NCBI GenBank assembly: GCA_022496805.1 | Contig: CM040087.1 | Location: 5,344,001 to 5,408,000, forward strand | Direction: 5' to 3' | Source: Pohlia nutans | Taxonomy: Eukaryota; Streptophyta; Bryopsida; Bryales; Mniaceae | Length of the DNA: 64,000 nucleotides | Part shown: piece by piece, positions 1-11,521 of the stretch | How the letters are laid out: the number at the start of each line of letters is the position of its first letter | How positions within the stretch are numbered: position 1 is the first letter of the stretch | Notes under the pieces: model-generated | Seen by the model: only the letters and a program-made list of their open reading frames with translations | Told to the model about the DNA's origin: nothing | The model's database searches: none | Made by a program: the position numbers and the translations under genes

Positions 1-355
1 ATGATGATATCCGCGGATACCACCTCATGAAGTTGCTGCATATTTATATCATGATGAGCATTCTCGCTACATTTCCAAAAAAAATCATTTTCTTTCTTTG
101 TATGTTTAGCAGCCCCATTTTTTGGGTAGAAATCCAGCTAATTTTAACCAGTTTTGAGATCACTGCATACAATAGACATATATTTAGAGCTGAAATTATT
201 GACGTATAATTTGCATTAAACATATACTTAGGACAGAATAGGTATGTATACCAAGGTTTTTAGACATATAAACAGGGAATTTTTAGAGGGGTCATGAACG
301 TAGATGATTCTGAAACATAATGTAGAGTGCACCCCGGGATTGAGATTATGCTAAG
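1..355. other. AT-rich DNA, no gene recognised
   Basis: A 60-codon open frame at 27-209 has no recognisable domain and a composition expected by chance. I see no repeat or RNA gene before the MITE that begins at 359. Confidence 0.5.
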
Positions 356-358
356 TAA

Positions 359-497
359 GGGTCTCTTTACACTAGAGGCGAGACGCCGTGAAGAGAGAAA
401 TTTCAGCCAATGGGAGGGTTAGAAATCGAGAAGACCAATTTCTCATTGGCTGAAATTTCTCTCCTCATGGCTTCTCGCCTCTAGTGTAAAGAGACCC
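359..497. mobile_element. Tourist-like (PIF/Harbinger) foldback MITE
   Basis: A 139-bp element whose two halves are nearly complete inverted repeats, starting GGGTCTCTTTACACTAGAG and ending in its complement. It is flanked by TAA at 356-358 and 498-500, the 3-bp duplication typical of PIF/Harbinger. The termini resemble those of the autonomous-looking element at 8281-12096 (GGGCCTGTTTACAC), so that transposase is a plausible driver. A second copy lies at 22858-22981. There is no coding capacity; a transcript would fold into a long hairpin. Confidence 0.85.
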
Positions 498-1215
498 TAA
501 CTCAAATCAAGAATTTAAAAATGTAGAAAAAGTACATCCCGCTTGTGCAGCTTTTCGATAACCAGAATTCAGATTTGATTTAATAGTACGTAATTGATTT
601 ACAAAACCAGCGTGAACGAAGAGACTGTTGGTAAGTCCAAATAAACAAGTCACAAGACCTAGATAGCGAGTGCTACACTTTGAAGGTGGAAGCGTTAAAA
701 TGTGCTACACAATTGTTCCAAGATAAATTAACAAAATGTCGTGCCAAAAAAATCTGACAGAAACGAAACTCGCCTTACTTGATGGCGGAGCTTCCATAAC
801 CTAAAAAAAAAAAGGTGAGAAACACGTACCAGGGTTGTCTTCTAAGCGCAGAAACAAAATCAGACTTGCATATGCAAATGGACACCAAATCAGCTGATGT
901 TTTCTTCTTCTTCCTCCTGATGATACCTTAAACCCTAAACCCTAAAACCTGGATTTGAGCTCAGAAGAAGACACGAATTGTGACAACGAAATCGAAATCG
1001 GCAACAACAAGCAAATTGCAGAGGGGTCCTCAAATGTGAGAGAAGGCGGGAAGCCAGTTCCTTGGCCTCCGCGCAGATTATCATCCGTCGAATGCACGGC
1101 ACAGTTTGGATGAATTTTCTACATTCATCCACTCCTAGGGGAATTTCCACGTCATATGTTGAGAGGTCCACGTCACCATGAACCAATCACAAGTCAACAA
1201 GTGGCACAGTTTTGA
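498..1215. other. Unassigned DNA with a short telomere-like (telo-box) tract
   Basis: No convincing gene. At about 929-948 there are roughly two and a half copies of the plant telomere-type unit (AAACCCTAAACCCTAAAACC), which in plants is often a promoter telo-box. The GC-richer stretch 950-1190 contains an 83-codon minus-strand frame (935-1186) with no recognisable domain. It could be the relic of a gene 5' end, but nothing decides this. Confidence 0.4.
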
Positions 1216-1219
1216 TTAA

Positions 1220-1768
1220 CCCCTAAACGTACCAATCCTTTGAACACTGAGGTTGGATAACCTATTACCACCACGACACCTAAAACCACCAACTTCTACA
1301 CCCCTCTTTCATTTCAGGAAGGAAATGTAGACTTTCGTTACATGACTTATGCATGAATTGCTCAAAAGTGAAGTCATGTACCAACAACCTACATTTCCTC
1401 CCTAAAATGAAGGAATGGTGTAGAAGTTGGTGGTTTTAGGTTCGTGGTGGTATTAGGTACCTCTACTTTAGTAGATGCTAGTCTCAAAGATAAATATTAG
1501 CATGGCTCATATGTATTGTACATGAGGTGTACATAAGAGGACCATTGCAAGCATATAAATCTACCCAACAAATTTGACATACTTGCAGTTAGAGGCCTCT
1601 CCAATATTATCAACAACTCCTCATCATAAGAGAACTATTGTAATTGATAAAGAATTTAATAGTCTTATAGAGGTGACTTGGACAAAAGTCATCTAAACTT
1701 GTATGGGAAAGTTGCAAGGCTTTGAATTTGTTCGTGATTCAGTTTGTGAACGTTGGGACGTTTAGGGG
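1220..1768. mobile_element. TTAA-type (piggyBac-like) non-autonomous element with an internal foldback
   Basis: The left end is TTAA followed by CCCCTAAACGT and the right end is ACGTTTAGGGG followed by TTTAAA, so the right target site has gained one T. A second foldback (arms about 1256-1330 and 1389-1460, matching over some 70 bases) sits inside and looks like a separate element inserted into, or carried by, the outer one. There is no coding capacity. Termini and flanks place it with the other TTAA elements in the window. Confidence 0.7.
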
Positions 1769-3359
1769 TTTAAAATATATATATATTTATGCTAAACCCA
1801 ACCATGATTTAGGATAACCCTTATTTCACATGATGGTTTGTGTAAAAAAAATTTAAATGTAGATTATTTTCATGTCATTCTTTAATAATAAAAAGTTGTG
1901 GAAAATGTAGTAAATACTCATATGAAACAAAGAAATCCCCATTAGAGTATGGAATTTATCACATGTAATGCCATGTTGGGTAGGGTGTAGCTTACAAAAA
2001 TTTGCATGACTTATGTTAGATTTGGGGGTTTAAATTCATCTTGTTCAAGTTGGTTTTGGTTTGAAGTCATTAAGATTTTTGAAGTTACAAGAGAAAGACT
2101 TATTGACATTGTTGTCAAATTAAGTTTTGTAAGTGTTATTTTCAAAACTCCCTATTATAAAGTTTTACTTGGAGATGGTGATGTAACCGTTTTTTTTAAG
2201 TGTGTGGGTTTTTTCCTTGCTTACGTACTAGGATTTTTCCTTGGTATTGTGATTTATTGCTTGATTTGTAATGTTGTAAATTCATTTATTTTCACATGGT
2301 AATAATTCCTCTTTTTAAGTTGTTGCAAAGTAAAAATATTTTTAGGTGGAAGTTAGTTTGAATACTTAGATTAAATACTTGGATTGTATATACAACTTGA
2401 TTTTTGGAAGTTCTTAAAGAATGAAAATGAATAATGAGTTGTGCAGTGAATATGAAGCATTGCGGAGTTGCAAAGCAAAGGTGTGGAGTTCTCAAAATAG
2501 TTGATATTCTATGACAATTTGTTAAAGAGTAAAAGACACTTTGCCATTGTTTATCACTTCTTTCTTGTCACTTGAACTATAAACATTGATTTCATTGTTA
2601 TGGATTGTAGGTGGATACTCTTTGTGTTAATCAACGCTTTTTCTTCAATACAATCCCTTACCGAATAAAACCTTCAACATATTGTCTTAACAAAAGGTAA
2701 ACGTGTCCTAAAATTTTATAAACCTCTTGGAGTATTAAATCAAATCAAATCAAATGTGCATGAATTTTTTTTTACAATCATCATTACATAATGTAAATGC
2801 ATTTTAATTTTTGGTGAAATATTCTAATTATTGTAAAACTATTCTAGAAATAAAACTACAAAAGCCACTTGCCACAAGATATATTTTATTTACCAAATTG
2901 ATTTTTTCCCTTACCTACAAGAAGATTGGCAACAATCTCCAATCATCTACAGTATCGTCCACGTAATCAAAAAATTATTAATTAATTTAATTATATATAA
3001 AAAGATTTAAAAATTAAGTGGTGGACAATGTACGAAGCATGTGAGAAGATGTCAGCCACGAGCATGGTAATTGTACACTTTTCCACAACATTCCATAAGC
3101 ATGTGGTGCTTATCTTGCGTGTCTGCTTGAGGGACATTTGGAGTAAGTCCACAACATTCCATAAACGTGTGATCCACATGTTTGAAGGACATTTAGAGTA
3201 CATGATTATTCTACTTCCACCATGTTTTAATGATACTACCTTCATGTCTTTTTACGTATCATAAATATATAAAGACTCATTCAGTACTTTAGCTTCTAAA
3301 AGACCATAAATATTGATTTTTTAAATCTTTTAGTGATTTAGTTGTTTTAGTCTGTCAGT
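1769..3359. other. AT-rich DNA without a recognisable gene; short duplication near 3060-3200
   Basis: The open frames here (2006-2302 +, 2292-2495 -, 2991-3245 -, 3028-3264 +) are low-complexity translations of AT-rich DNA without domains. Between about 3080 and 3200 a segment containing CACAACATTCCATAA and GGACATTT occurs twice, some 70 bp apart. Confidence 0.5.
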
Positions 3360-3540
3360 GCTCTGTCATCTTTAAAGACAATGATTTTGTGTTGTATTGT
3401 GTTGTCACTTCTTTAATGACCATGATTCTTCGTTGTCTGGTGTTGTCACTTCTATAGATGCTATGATTCTTCATTATTTGATGTTGTCACTTCTTTAGAG
3501 ACCACGATTGTAGTTGTCTCTCTGGTGTTGTCACTGTCTT
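3360..3540. repeat. Minisatellite, about four units of roughly 42 bp
   Basis: The core TGTTGTCACTTCT recurs near 3400, 3441, 3482 and 3527, with intervening sequence related to GACCATGATTCTTCGTTGTC. Units have diverged and vary by a few bases in length. No gene overlaps. Confidence 0.7.
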
Positions 3541-5626
3541 TTCGGTCACAATATCTTAGCATATCTTAAATATGTACCAATATTGGTTTATAATACTGAA
3601 ATCTTCTATAGACACAATCCCCCCTTTTTGTGATTCTTATGGACATTTGGTGGAATTATAGACATCAAAAGGTTAAAAAATAATGACTTGTCAAAGGAAT
3701 TTTAGAAATTCCTTGTATGTGATTTTTCATAGTAACCAAGATTGACCTTATTCATACTTACATTTGACCTTTCTCAAAATCAAATATGATTTTATTCATA
3801 ACTTATTAGAGCATTTTATGTTAGAGGCTTTTGCATGTATCTAAGCATATAAGACGATAATAAGGGGCCAATTTAGGCCTAATTTACATGAGAACAAGGG
3901 CTAAGGTTCCATCCTCAAGAAGGTAATCCATTATAGTTAGGTACTAGAAAGTAAATTAGTTTAAAAGATCTAATCGTTGGGAATAACAATCTTGAATTCT
4001 TGGATGTTCTTCGATGATGTTTGGAAGTCCAATTGTTATTATTTATTTATTTTAAAGTGATGTGTATAAAGTAAATGCTTTGTTTGTCAAATTTATATTA
4101 CAAATCTAACTCCAAACTTAATCAACCTTGACACTCACCATTTTTCTCTCACCAAAATTCTTTTAAACAATTAAATACTTTCTTAAACCAACCAATTACT
4201 ATTTCTTTTATTCATTTATTTTTCCACCCAAGTTTATTCAACATAAATTTTGGAATGACTAGTTAAAATTATGAAACTTGAATACATTCAAAGATGTAAT
4301 ATATTTCTCACTCGACAGTTGAAACTTAAAATTTTGAATATTTCTATTAAAATTATTATAAATGCTTGCAAATTTGAGCTCTTCATGAATCTCATACTTT
4401 TTGCCAATCATTCTAGAATTAAAATTTTATTTTGTATTATATATATTAGTGATTTTTTCAAAATAAAATTACAAAATTCACATTTAAAATAAATCCAATC
4501 CTAAAAATGACAAGTACCAATTTTTGGCTACAATTATTTTTGCACCTTTAGTTAAAAAGTTGCAAATAATTACATGTTTAGTTAGTCCAAACGCTTATTT
4601 AGTTTAAATCCCTCAAAGTTGAAGGGATTTAAACCAAGCTAAGAGTGTATTATAAAATTTTCGTTGGAAAAATTTCTCTAAATTTTTTTTGAATGTTTGG
4701 AAACTAGCCTTCGTTAAAATTCCCAAAATAGTTTCACAGTTTTATTTAATCCCTAAAAAACCAAGGCCAATTATTCAAGTTTGTTTAGCTCAGTGTTGAA
4801 CGAATATTGATCTTGAATTTTTAATATTTTTTTATGGTGATTCTACTCTTTGTAACAAATGTGATGGTAATTTGAATATATAGGTGATGTATAGATAGAA
4901 AGATATAAGTGAATGCAATTTGTGAAATTTCGCATACAATGAGCTATGCATTTGAATTTTTGCACACAATGAACTAACACCTCTACGTATTGAACTTCCA
5001 AATCCATTTTACCAAATTTGAGACCAAACTTTCCAATTTGGGCATCTTGAGAAAGTTCGTAACTCGGGTAGGGGGCCAAAAGAAAATGGGGCATCTAACT
5101 TTGTGTAAGTTATAATCTTACTATTGAGGAACTATGAACGGTTGAAAATTTGTAAGCATTAATAATCCGCAATTAGATTTGCCAAAAAGGTTTTAGATTT
5201 GCTAATTAGGGATGTTACCACTCAACCCAAAGTTACAAAAAATACAATTACAATGTATTTATTGGAAAGCCAATTTAAAAGGTAGAGATAGAAATCCAAT
5301 TCTAAAAAATACAATTGTGTATTTTTTTATGATATCGTTATTGTTTCTTGTGAGGCTTTAACGGGGCACTAAAGTGGCAGCATTTCCCGCATCCATCCTC
5401 TCATATGCCGATTCCACCCTCATTTCAACCACTAGTGCGAGGCCGATGCAATCAAGTAGGAAACCCAGACTTTGTCAATGCCCTCCCGACCCTCTTTACA
5501 AGGTGATTGTGGTGCACATGCTCTTAGAGCATTCTCTAATGGTGGCTCGCTAACCTTAAACGATCTTTCAAAATGTTTTAAAATATAAAGAGCCTAAAAT
5601 AGAAGTATCCGCACAAGCCACTTCAA
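3541..5626. other. AT-rich DNA, no gene recognised
   Basis: Frames at 4271-4492 (+) and 4843-5094 (-) have no family signature. One short perfect hairpin is visible at about 4603-4638 (GTTTAAATCCCT facing AGGGATTTAAAC). I see no complete transposon ends. Confidence 0.5.
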
Positions 5627-6589
5627 ATACCGTACCTTCCAAGCAGCTTCGTCTTTAAACAATTCAAAAAAACCAAGACGGTTTTTTTTGGAAATTATAA
5701 GTAGATTTTGCCGAATATCATATTTATTGTTTTTTGAAATAGTCAAAATGTTGAAATATTACCATTTTCACATATTTTATCATTATTTTGAGAGGAAATT
5801 GTGAATTAGTGGGGACGAAAGAGCTGAGCTTGTAATCAAGTTCATTCCAAGTCACACCCAAATGATATGGGATAAGAACTTGCAAGCTCATGTGAATTCT
5901 CACCACACCATATTTTCAGTAGATTTTGATGCACAATTGAGCATACCAAATGATCTTATTTTGAAAAAAAAATTCAACTAGGAAAAGTGAGAAGAACAAG
6001 TTGTCTATCACCTCCAAAAAGAATTTTGTGATTTGAAGTTTTTATGCATGATTTATGAACAAAATTCAGTAAGGGTGTGAAGAACGTGCATGAGTTGAAT
6101 GAGAAGAACATGTGTTGTGATCAGACTTTTGAGGCTCAATTGTGCATAGTAGACTATCTTATTTTGAGAATTGTTCAACTTAGAATAGTTTCATTTTCAA
6201 GTAATCTTTCACTTCCAAAAAGAATTTTGTGATTTGATGTATTTTTTCTCAAGTTATTCACATTCTTGTAAAGGAGTTTAACCGGTGATTAAGAGAACAA
6301 GAAGTGAGAATTCTACATATCCCACATTCATTGTTGGCACTAGTGTCCTGAATTTTGTATAAAGCACAAGACTTTACAACTCTCAATCATTAAGATCTTG
6401 CAAGTGAAGTGATCCATATCGTGGTACTAACTTGCAAGGCCCTTTTGGATGAATGACGAAAACACAATATTATGTTTTTTCAAAAAAATGAATTTAACTA
6501 ATCTATAAAAATGGCAAACAAACATGACTTTCTGAAAAATATTAAATATTCGTTTGAAGCATGACGAAGCTGCTTGGAAGGTACGGTAT
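5627..6589. mobile_element. Element bounded by a 27-bp perfect inverted repeat
   Basis: The 27 bases at 5627-5653 (containing CCTTCCAAGCAGCTTCGTC) recur as an exact reverse complement at 6563-6589, giving a 963-bp unit with no coding capacity. Inside are two diverged direct copies of about 120 bp (around 5930-6050 and 6130-6240, sharing CCAAAAAGAATTTTGTGATT). I could not find a clear target-site duplication, so the superfamily is unknown and the true ends may differ by a few bases. Confidence 0.6.
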
Positions 6590-6846
6590 GGCTATAATTA
6601 ATTAAAGAACCAATCATGAGCTACCACATACAAAGCGGTTGGACAAAAGCCTTGGTCATAACAATAAATACACATAAAAATATAATTGAGATGAAGCTTA
6701 CTATATACAAAAAAATTTGCGAGTATTAACCTCGTTTTTGAAAGGACCCTCTTTCATTTTCATTCTTATTTAACAAATCATTCATGCTTGAAATGCCAAA
6801 TTGAAGATATTCTTAGGGAGGTCAATGCCACCTCCTATCTCTTAAT

Positions 6847-7364
6847 CCCCCGGTGGTTTTGAATGCGGACACTATTCATCCACCCCTCCTTTTCTGGAAT
6901 TTCCATTGTGGGCACCTTCGGTGCTTTTTTTGGTAATTTGGGGGCCCCAAATTACCCTAGGGGTACTTACTTAGGAATAAAATACCATTGGAGGAGCCCC
7001 GTCTCTATACCCCCCGGTGGTCTTGAATGCATGCCACTATTCGTGGCCCCTCTTTCTGAAATTTCCATTTCGGGCACCTTTCGGTGCTTTTTTTGGCATT
7101 TTTTTTTTTGCAAATTTGGAGTCTACGGTCCCAATTTTTCCTAGAGGGACATATTTGGGAATAAAAAACCATTGAAGGAGGGGTTGTTTTTTAAGGTGGG
7201 CCATGACAAGAACAAAAATAGGGGGCACTTTTGTCCCCATTCATTGAAGACCACCGGGGGATTTAGAGGAATCCTTGGAGGAGGGGGTTGTTTTTTGAGG
7301 TGGGCCCTAACCCGGACAAAAATAGGGGGCACTTTTGTCCCCATTCATTCAAGACCACCGGGGG
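6847..7364. mobile_element. Foldback element with CCCCCGGTGG termini and internal duplications
   Basis: The unit starts CCCCCGGTGGTTTTGAATG and ends CATTCAAGACCACCGGGGG. The left half holds two tandem copies of about 170 bp (HGGGCACCTTYCGGTGC core near 6910 and 7075). The right half holds two tandem copies of about 104 bp in the opposite sense (GGGGGCACTTTTGTCCCCAT near 7222 and 7326). Two overlapping frames on each strand here are repeat translations, not genes. No target duplication was identified. Confidence 0.6.
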
Positions 7365-8277
7365 TTCTAGAGAAATCCAATGTCACCCACTGTAATTTCA
7401 ACTTATTAAATTTTTCACACAAATGCTAAACTTTATTCACACAAAATACCCAGTAATTTCAATTTCAGCTTGTGATTGCATTTTATAATTGCCTCAGTTG
7501 CAGTAAAGTGATGCTTACCCTTTATTTGAGTCAAAAATAAAAACAAAAATCAATGTGATATATTTTTAGTGAACGACATGATTGTCTTCTACTTAATTAA
7601 TTTGCATGAATGCTGCTAAATGACGGTGTGTTTTTTCATCATTTTTTTTTCCTCTTCCTTTTTGTCATGATGCTTGTCATCCAAGCAGGGAGAAAATTGG
7701 GTCAGTTTTGCCGCTATGGATTGAATTAAGTTTATACCATTTTTGCCAACTTGTCCCATTAGGTCTTGACTGCCATAATGTGCCTCTTTGAAAATAGGGA
7801 GGCAGGGGACTGTTCAGTCAGGGGTAAAGCTCATTGGAAGCCCTTATAATAGTAGAAAGGTCCGTCCATAATCCACATGTTAGTAAAAAAAAATAAGACA
7901 CAAAAATTTATGTTGATGAACAGGAACCAAAAGTTCAAGGAGTTTAATTGCGTGTTGCTTGACAACTGGGCTTGGTATATAATGTTTTTTTAAACGATTT
8001 TGGTCTCAAAAGGAGATCGTATTCCAATGCAAAAAGTGACCCAATTTATTATTTTTCAGACCTCGGCAACTGTGTTTTTGATCTGCAAACGATTCTTGAA
8101 TCCACAACTGAATCTCAGCTGATTTCTTATTTCTTGTCTTGCTTTTTGTCACTGTCGATTGTTGTGGAAAAGCACCGTAAGGTTCTTTAGCCCTTGTGGT
8201 ACTCATCTTCCAATATGGTCATATTTTGTCAGGGAATAGCATATAGGATTCGGGAATATGAGATCATGTCATAGTAC
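7365..8277. other. Spacer left of the Harbinger element, no gene recognised
   Basis: Frames at 7972-8190 (+) and 8006-8206 (-) overlap each other on opposite strands and carry no domain. No repeat structure is obvious apart from short A/T runs. Confidence 0.45.
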
Positions 8278-8555
8278 TTAGGGCCTGTTTACACAAAAAA
8301 CTTGGGCTCCAACCCATGAACACAAGTGGTACTTTGTTCAAGGGATGAGACCATTGTAAGTGGGGTACCATGCTTGAAACAAGGGACTTATAAGTAGGTA
8401 GTGGCCCAAACATTTGGTGTAAACCAAGAGAGTTGAGTCATGGCCCATTGTGCACTTGGGCTGAATTTTTAAAGTAGAGTTATCCATAGAAGTTTTTTTT
8501 AATTTACCCCATACTCATAGAATCTTTTGTAGTCAATGCTGCCCTACATCTTTGA

Positions 8556-10013
8556 GTGCTGTTTTGTTCAATCTCTCTCAAATTTTGGCCGTTTATGATG
8601 ATTTTTGGCATCATGGAAAGAAGAGAACGAGCTCTAGTGGTACTAGCTATGTATTGGTGCTTTTATATGTTGATTCAACATGTTTTGAGCATGCAAGCCC
8701 TCATTTTGGGCTTTGAATTGCAAAATTCAGCTTTGGTTGTGACTTTGTGTGGCTTGTGGAATAGAAAAGAGAGAGGTGTGTGGAGCATTGATAGGCAAGA
8801 GGGATTTTGTGACAGACATTTGATGGGCTCTTACACGGAGTTAATGTTTCGGGAAAGAACTAGAGTTTCACATGCTACCTTTCAATATCTTTGTGAGGAA
8901 TTGGGTCCTTTTTTGAGGAAACAAGATACAAATTATAGAAATTCTATTACAGTAGAGAGAAGAGTGGCAATGTCATTGGTGAGGCTTGGAAGTGGAAATG
9001 GATTGCAAATTGTTGGTGATTTATTTGGAGTAGCCAAAAGCACTGTTTCAAAGATAGTAAGGGACTTTTGTAGAATGGTGAGATTACATCTTCAAAAGAA
9101 ATTTGTGACGTTTCCAAGTGAATATAAATTTCGGGAATTAGCAAAGGACTTTGAAGCATTACATGGCATTCCATATGTAGTGGGAGCTATAGATGGATCT
9201 CATATACCAATTATAGCACCAGTAAATGGGGGTGAAGATTATTATTGTCGGAAATCTTTTCACTCTGCATTGTTGCAAGGCATAGTTGATACAAATTGCA
9301 TTTTTTGGGACTATGAGTTTGGATGGGCCGGGAGCATGCATGATTGTACAGTTTTTAAACTTACAAAAGTGGGTAGAAAATGCATTGAGGGAAAATTACT
9401 ACCTTACAAGCTGATTGGAGATGCCGCTTATCCTGTAAGGCCATGGATGTATTGTCCTTTCAAAGGAGGAGTGGATGTTTCTCTTCCGGCATATAAAGCG
9501 CATTGGAACTTCATTCAAAGTTCTACTCGTATGTGCGTGGAGCGAGCTTTTGGAATTTTGAAGTGTAGGTGGAGGATCATTATGAAGCGTATGGAATGTC
9601 CATTGAAATATGTGCCGGACGTGGTTGCTAGTTGTATTATTTTACACAATATTTGCATTATCTCGGCAGATGTGTTTGATCGGGAATGGATCAAAGTTGC
9701 TGAAGAAGATTTGGAAAGAAGAGAAATTGAAGGACAAATAGCAGCTGGACAAGAATTGAGGGGAGAGAGGACTGCAATTGCTGAAGTGAGAAGAAGGATA
9801 GGAATTGGAAGAAAAGAACCAATTACAATTGCGGAAGAGGATTATGGAGAGGCTGAAAACCTTTTTTTGATCAAAGAAGATGAAGAAGAATCCATTTTAC
9901 TTCAAGAAGCAACTGATTCACATGTGTCCATAGCCAAAGCCCTATGGAAATATCACTTGCAAAAAAATTCTACAATTGTTTTTGATGATACGGATAGTGA
10001 TATGAGTATGTAA
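8556..10013 (+). CDS. PIF/Harbinger DDE transposase (DDE_Tnp_4 type)
   Basis: A single uninterrupted 485-residue frame, normal for a plant PIF transposase. A helix-turn-helix is visible at about residues 150-171 (GDLFGVAKSTVSKIVRDF). The catalytic acidic residues appear to be D213 in GAIDGSHIPI, D263 in GSMHDCTVF and E329 in CVERAFGILKCRWR, with IGDAAYP at 287-293 and LHNIC at 363-367, all in family order. The acidic C-terminus is common in the family. The first ATG gives a hydrophobic 19-residue extension; the ATG at 8613 (MERRERALVV) is an equally good start. The stop lies 5 bases from the stop of the convergent Myb-like gene. Cutting and joining of element ends is the expected role. Confidence 0.93.
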   Translation: MLFCSISLKFWPFMMIFGIMERRERALVVLAMYWCFYMLIQHVLSMQALILGFELQNSALVVTLCGLWNRKERGVWSIDRQEGFCDRHLMGSYTELMFRERTRVSHATFQYLCEELGPFLRKQDTNYRNSITVERRVAMSLVRLGSGNGLQIVGDLFGVAKSTVSKIVRDFCRMVRLHLQKKFVTFPSEYKFRELAKDFEALHGIPYVVGAIDGSHIPIIAPVNGGEDYYCRKSFHSALLQGIVDTNCIFWDYEFGWAGSMHDCTVFKLTKVGRKCIEGKLLPYKLIGDAAYPVRPWMYCPFKGGVDVSLPAYKAHWNFIQSSTRMCVERAFGILKCRWRIIMKRMECPLKYVPDVVASCIILHNICIISADVFDREWIKVAEEDLERREIEGQIAAGQELRGERTAIAEVRRRIGIGRKEPITIAEEDYGEAENLFLIKEDEEESILLQEATDSHVSIAKALWKYHLQKNSTIVFDDTDSDMSM

Positions 10014-10018
10014 TAGTC

Positions 10019-11521
10019 TTAGAATTTATTTACTAAAGCTGCCATGTGAGCTTCCATCATACTAAGCAATGTAGAAGTAGATTTGAAGCTCTCAATCATG
10101 TCTGTGCTATTTTTCACTACGGATTCTAGAAATCCTTCTAGTCTATCTGCCTTGGTTTTTTTTTCACCTATTTGAACAGATTTCTCAGGTGTAGGTGACT
10201 CTTGAATACTCTCTTGAGCACTTGCTGGAATTTGGTTACTTACGCTTGCTCTTGTTCCATTCCACAAATCCATTTGTTCAAACCATTTAGAATGCTCATG
10301 GCGGTCATTGCCTGAAACCTCATCATGCCGCTTATCATTCCTGTATTGGGTGAGAATACCTCCGTATTTCTTCTTGCAAGCTATAGCGGTTCGAGAACAT
10401 CCTCGAATTGATGCTGCCATACGAGCTTCAACCTTCAACCATGCATTTTGACCTTCAAAATTTACATTCACCACATGTTTAGAATGCTTATTGAATAACA
10501 CACATACTTCATAAACATTTGAAAGATGAAAAAACAAGAAAAGAACACTCTAAAGGCCTCTAAGTGGCAATGAAATTTACATTCCAGCACATACAACCTC
10601 ACTGAAAAATCAAATAAGAATGGAATTATGCATTGATTGTACATTGGGATGTGAGAAGAGTATTGAGTTAGGTGGATGAACCTTGGGTGCCCACTTGGAG
10701 GCAAGAGGTCCCCGGTTCAAACCCGGACGGTGGCTTGCTTTTGCCCAAGCCGCGACTAGTCTAAAGATTTAATGGGGGGGAAAGGGGGGGCCTCATATGG
10801 GGCCCAATTGGCCCTTTTCAGCCCGTCAGGCAAAGGCACCAAAAGGCACCTCGGTTTTGGACAAACATTTTGCACTAAGTAAAAAAATCATCAATATTTC
10901 TAAATATTGAAGCTGTAATCTATAAATTGAGCACATACCTTGTTTTTTGGCTGCTTTCGAAAATTCTTGGGCCAATTCTCCACGCACAGCAATCAATGTC
11001 TCTACTTCTTCATCTTTCCAGTGTAAGCTCTCATCATTGTCATCCTTCTCACCTTCTTCAAAACATGCCTTCTCTTCAAATTTCTTGCTCTTCTTTGCTT
11101 CCTTCTCCCCTCCTTTGGACTTTGTTGGACCTCTACCTCGCTTCTTAGGAACAACCTTCGATTCTCCTTCCTTCTTCACTTCTAGCAATACACTCTTGCC
11201 AACATCCCTAAAAACCTTGGGCTGTGAGAAAAATGGTGGCTGCAAAAAATTGGAAGACTGTAAAAATTGTTGATTGTGTGAAGAAATTTGAGATGGAGGT
11301 TGATATCCAACTTCTTGCACCTCATTGTCACTATACGGCAATCTAACATACGGAGATTGAGAGAAACTATTGCCCACATTTTGAAATGCACTTGGAACTT
11401 TCAATGATGGACCGTGGGTCTGAAATTGAGGAATAGAAGAGGAGCTCATCATCCAAGCTGAATTCTGACTATAAATTTGAGGCTCACTTGACTCAACAAC
11501 TTGAGCATACCCCCCTTCCAT
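10019..11521 (-). CDS. Harbinger ORF1: Myb/SANT-like (trihelix) DNA-binding protein, two exons
   Basis: Read on the minus strand, exon 1 is 11521-10939 and exon 2 is 10452-10019; the donor is AG|GTATGT and the acceptor GAAG|GTC. Joining keeps frame and gives 338 residues. The join rebuilds a trihelix-like domain at about residues 170-245: HWKDEEVETLIAVRGELA from exon 1, then WLKVEARMAASIRGCSRT and CKKKYGGILTQYRND from exon 2. The N-terminus is Q/S-rich; a basic stretch (KKRGRGPTKSKGG) looks like a nuclear localisation signal. In PIF/Harbinger elements this partner binds element ends and helps bring the transposase to the nucleus. The frame opens further upstream to 11629, but that adds a hydrophobic run after MLIEKEK, so I prefer MEGGYAQ. 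Confidence 0.87.
10640..10815 (+). repeat. Candidate tRNA-derived SINE fragment in the intron of Harbinger ORF1
   Basis: Around 10688-10736 there is a tRNA-like stretch: a possible degenerate A box (TGGGTGCCCACTTGG), a CTTG/CAAG stem resembling an anticodon arm, then GAGGTCCCCGGTTCAAACCC, which contains a good pol III B box (GGTTCAAACCC) and part of a T arm. G-rich sequence follows. I see no poly(A) tail or target duplication, so this is a candidate only. Confidence 0.4.

Noticed and set aside
935..1186. Minus-strand 83-codon frame in GC-richer DNA beside a telo-box
   Set aside because: No domain, no splice partner found, and no repeat of the frame elsewhere; it could be a gene 5' fragment, but nothing supports that.
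6863..7429. Overlapping 67-93-codon frames on both strands with similar peptides
   Set aside because: They translate the tandem units of the CCCCCGGTGG foldback and resemble one another only because the DNA repeats.
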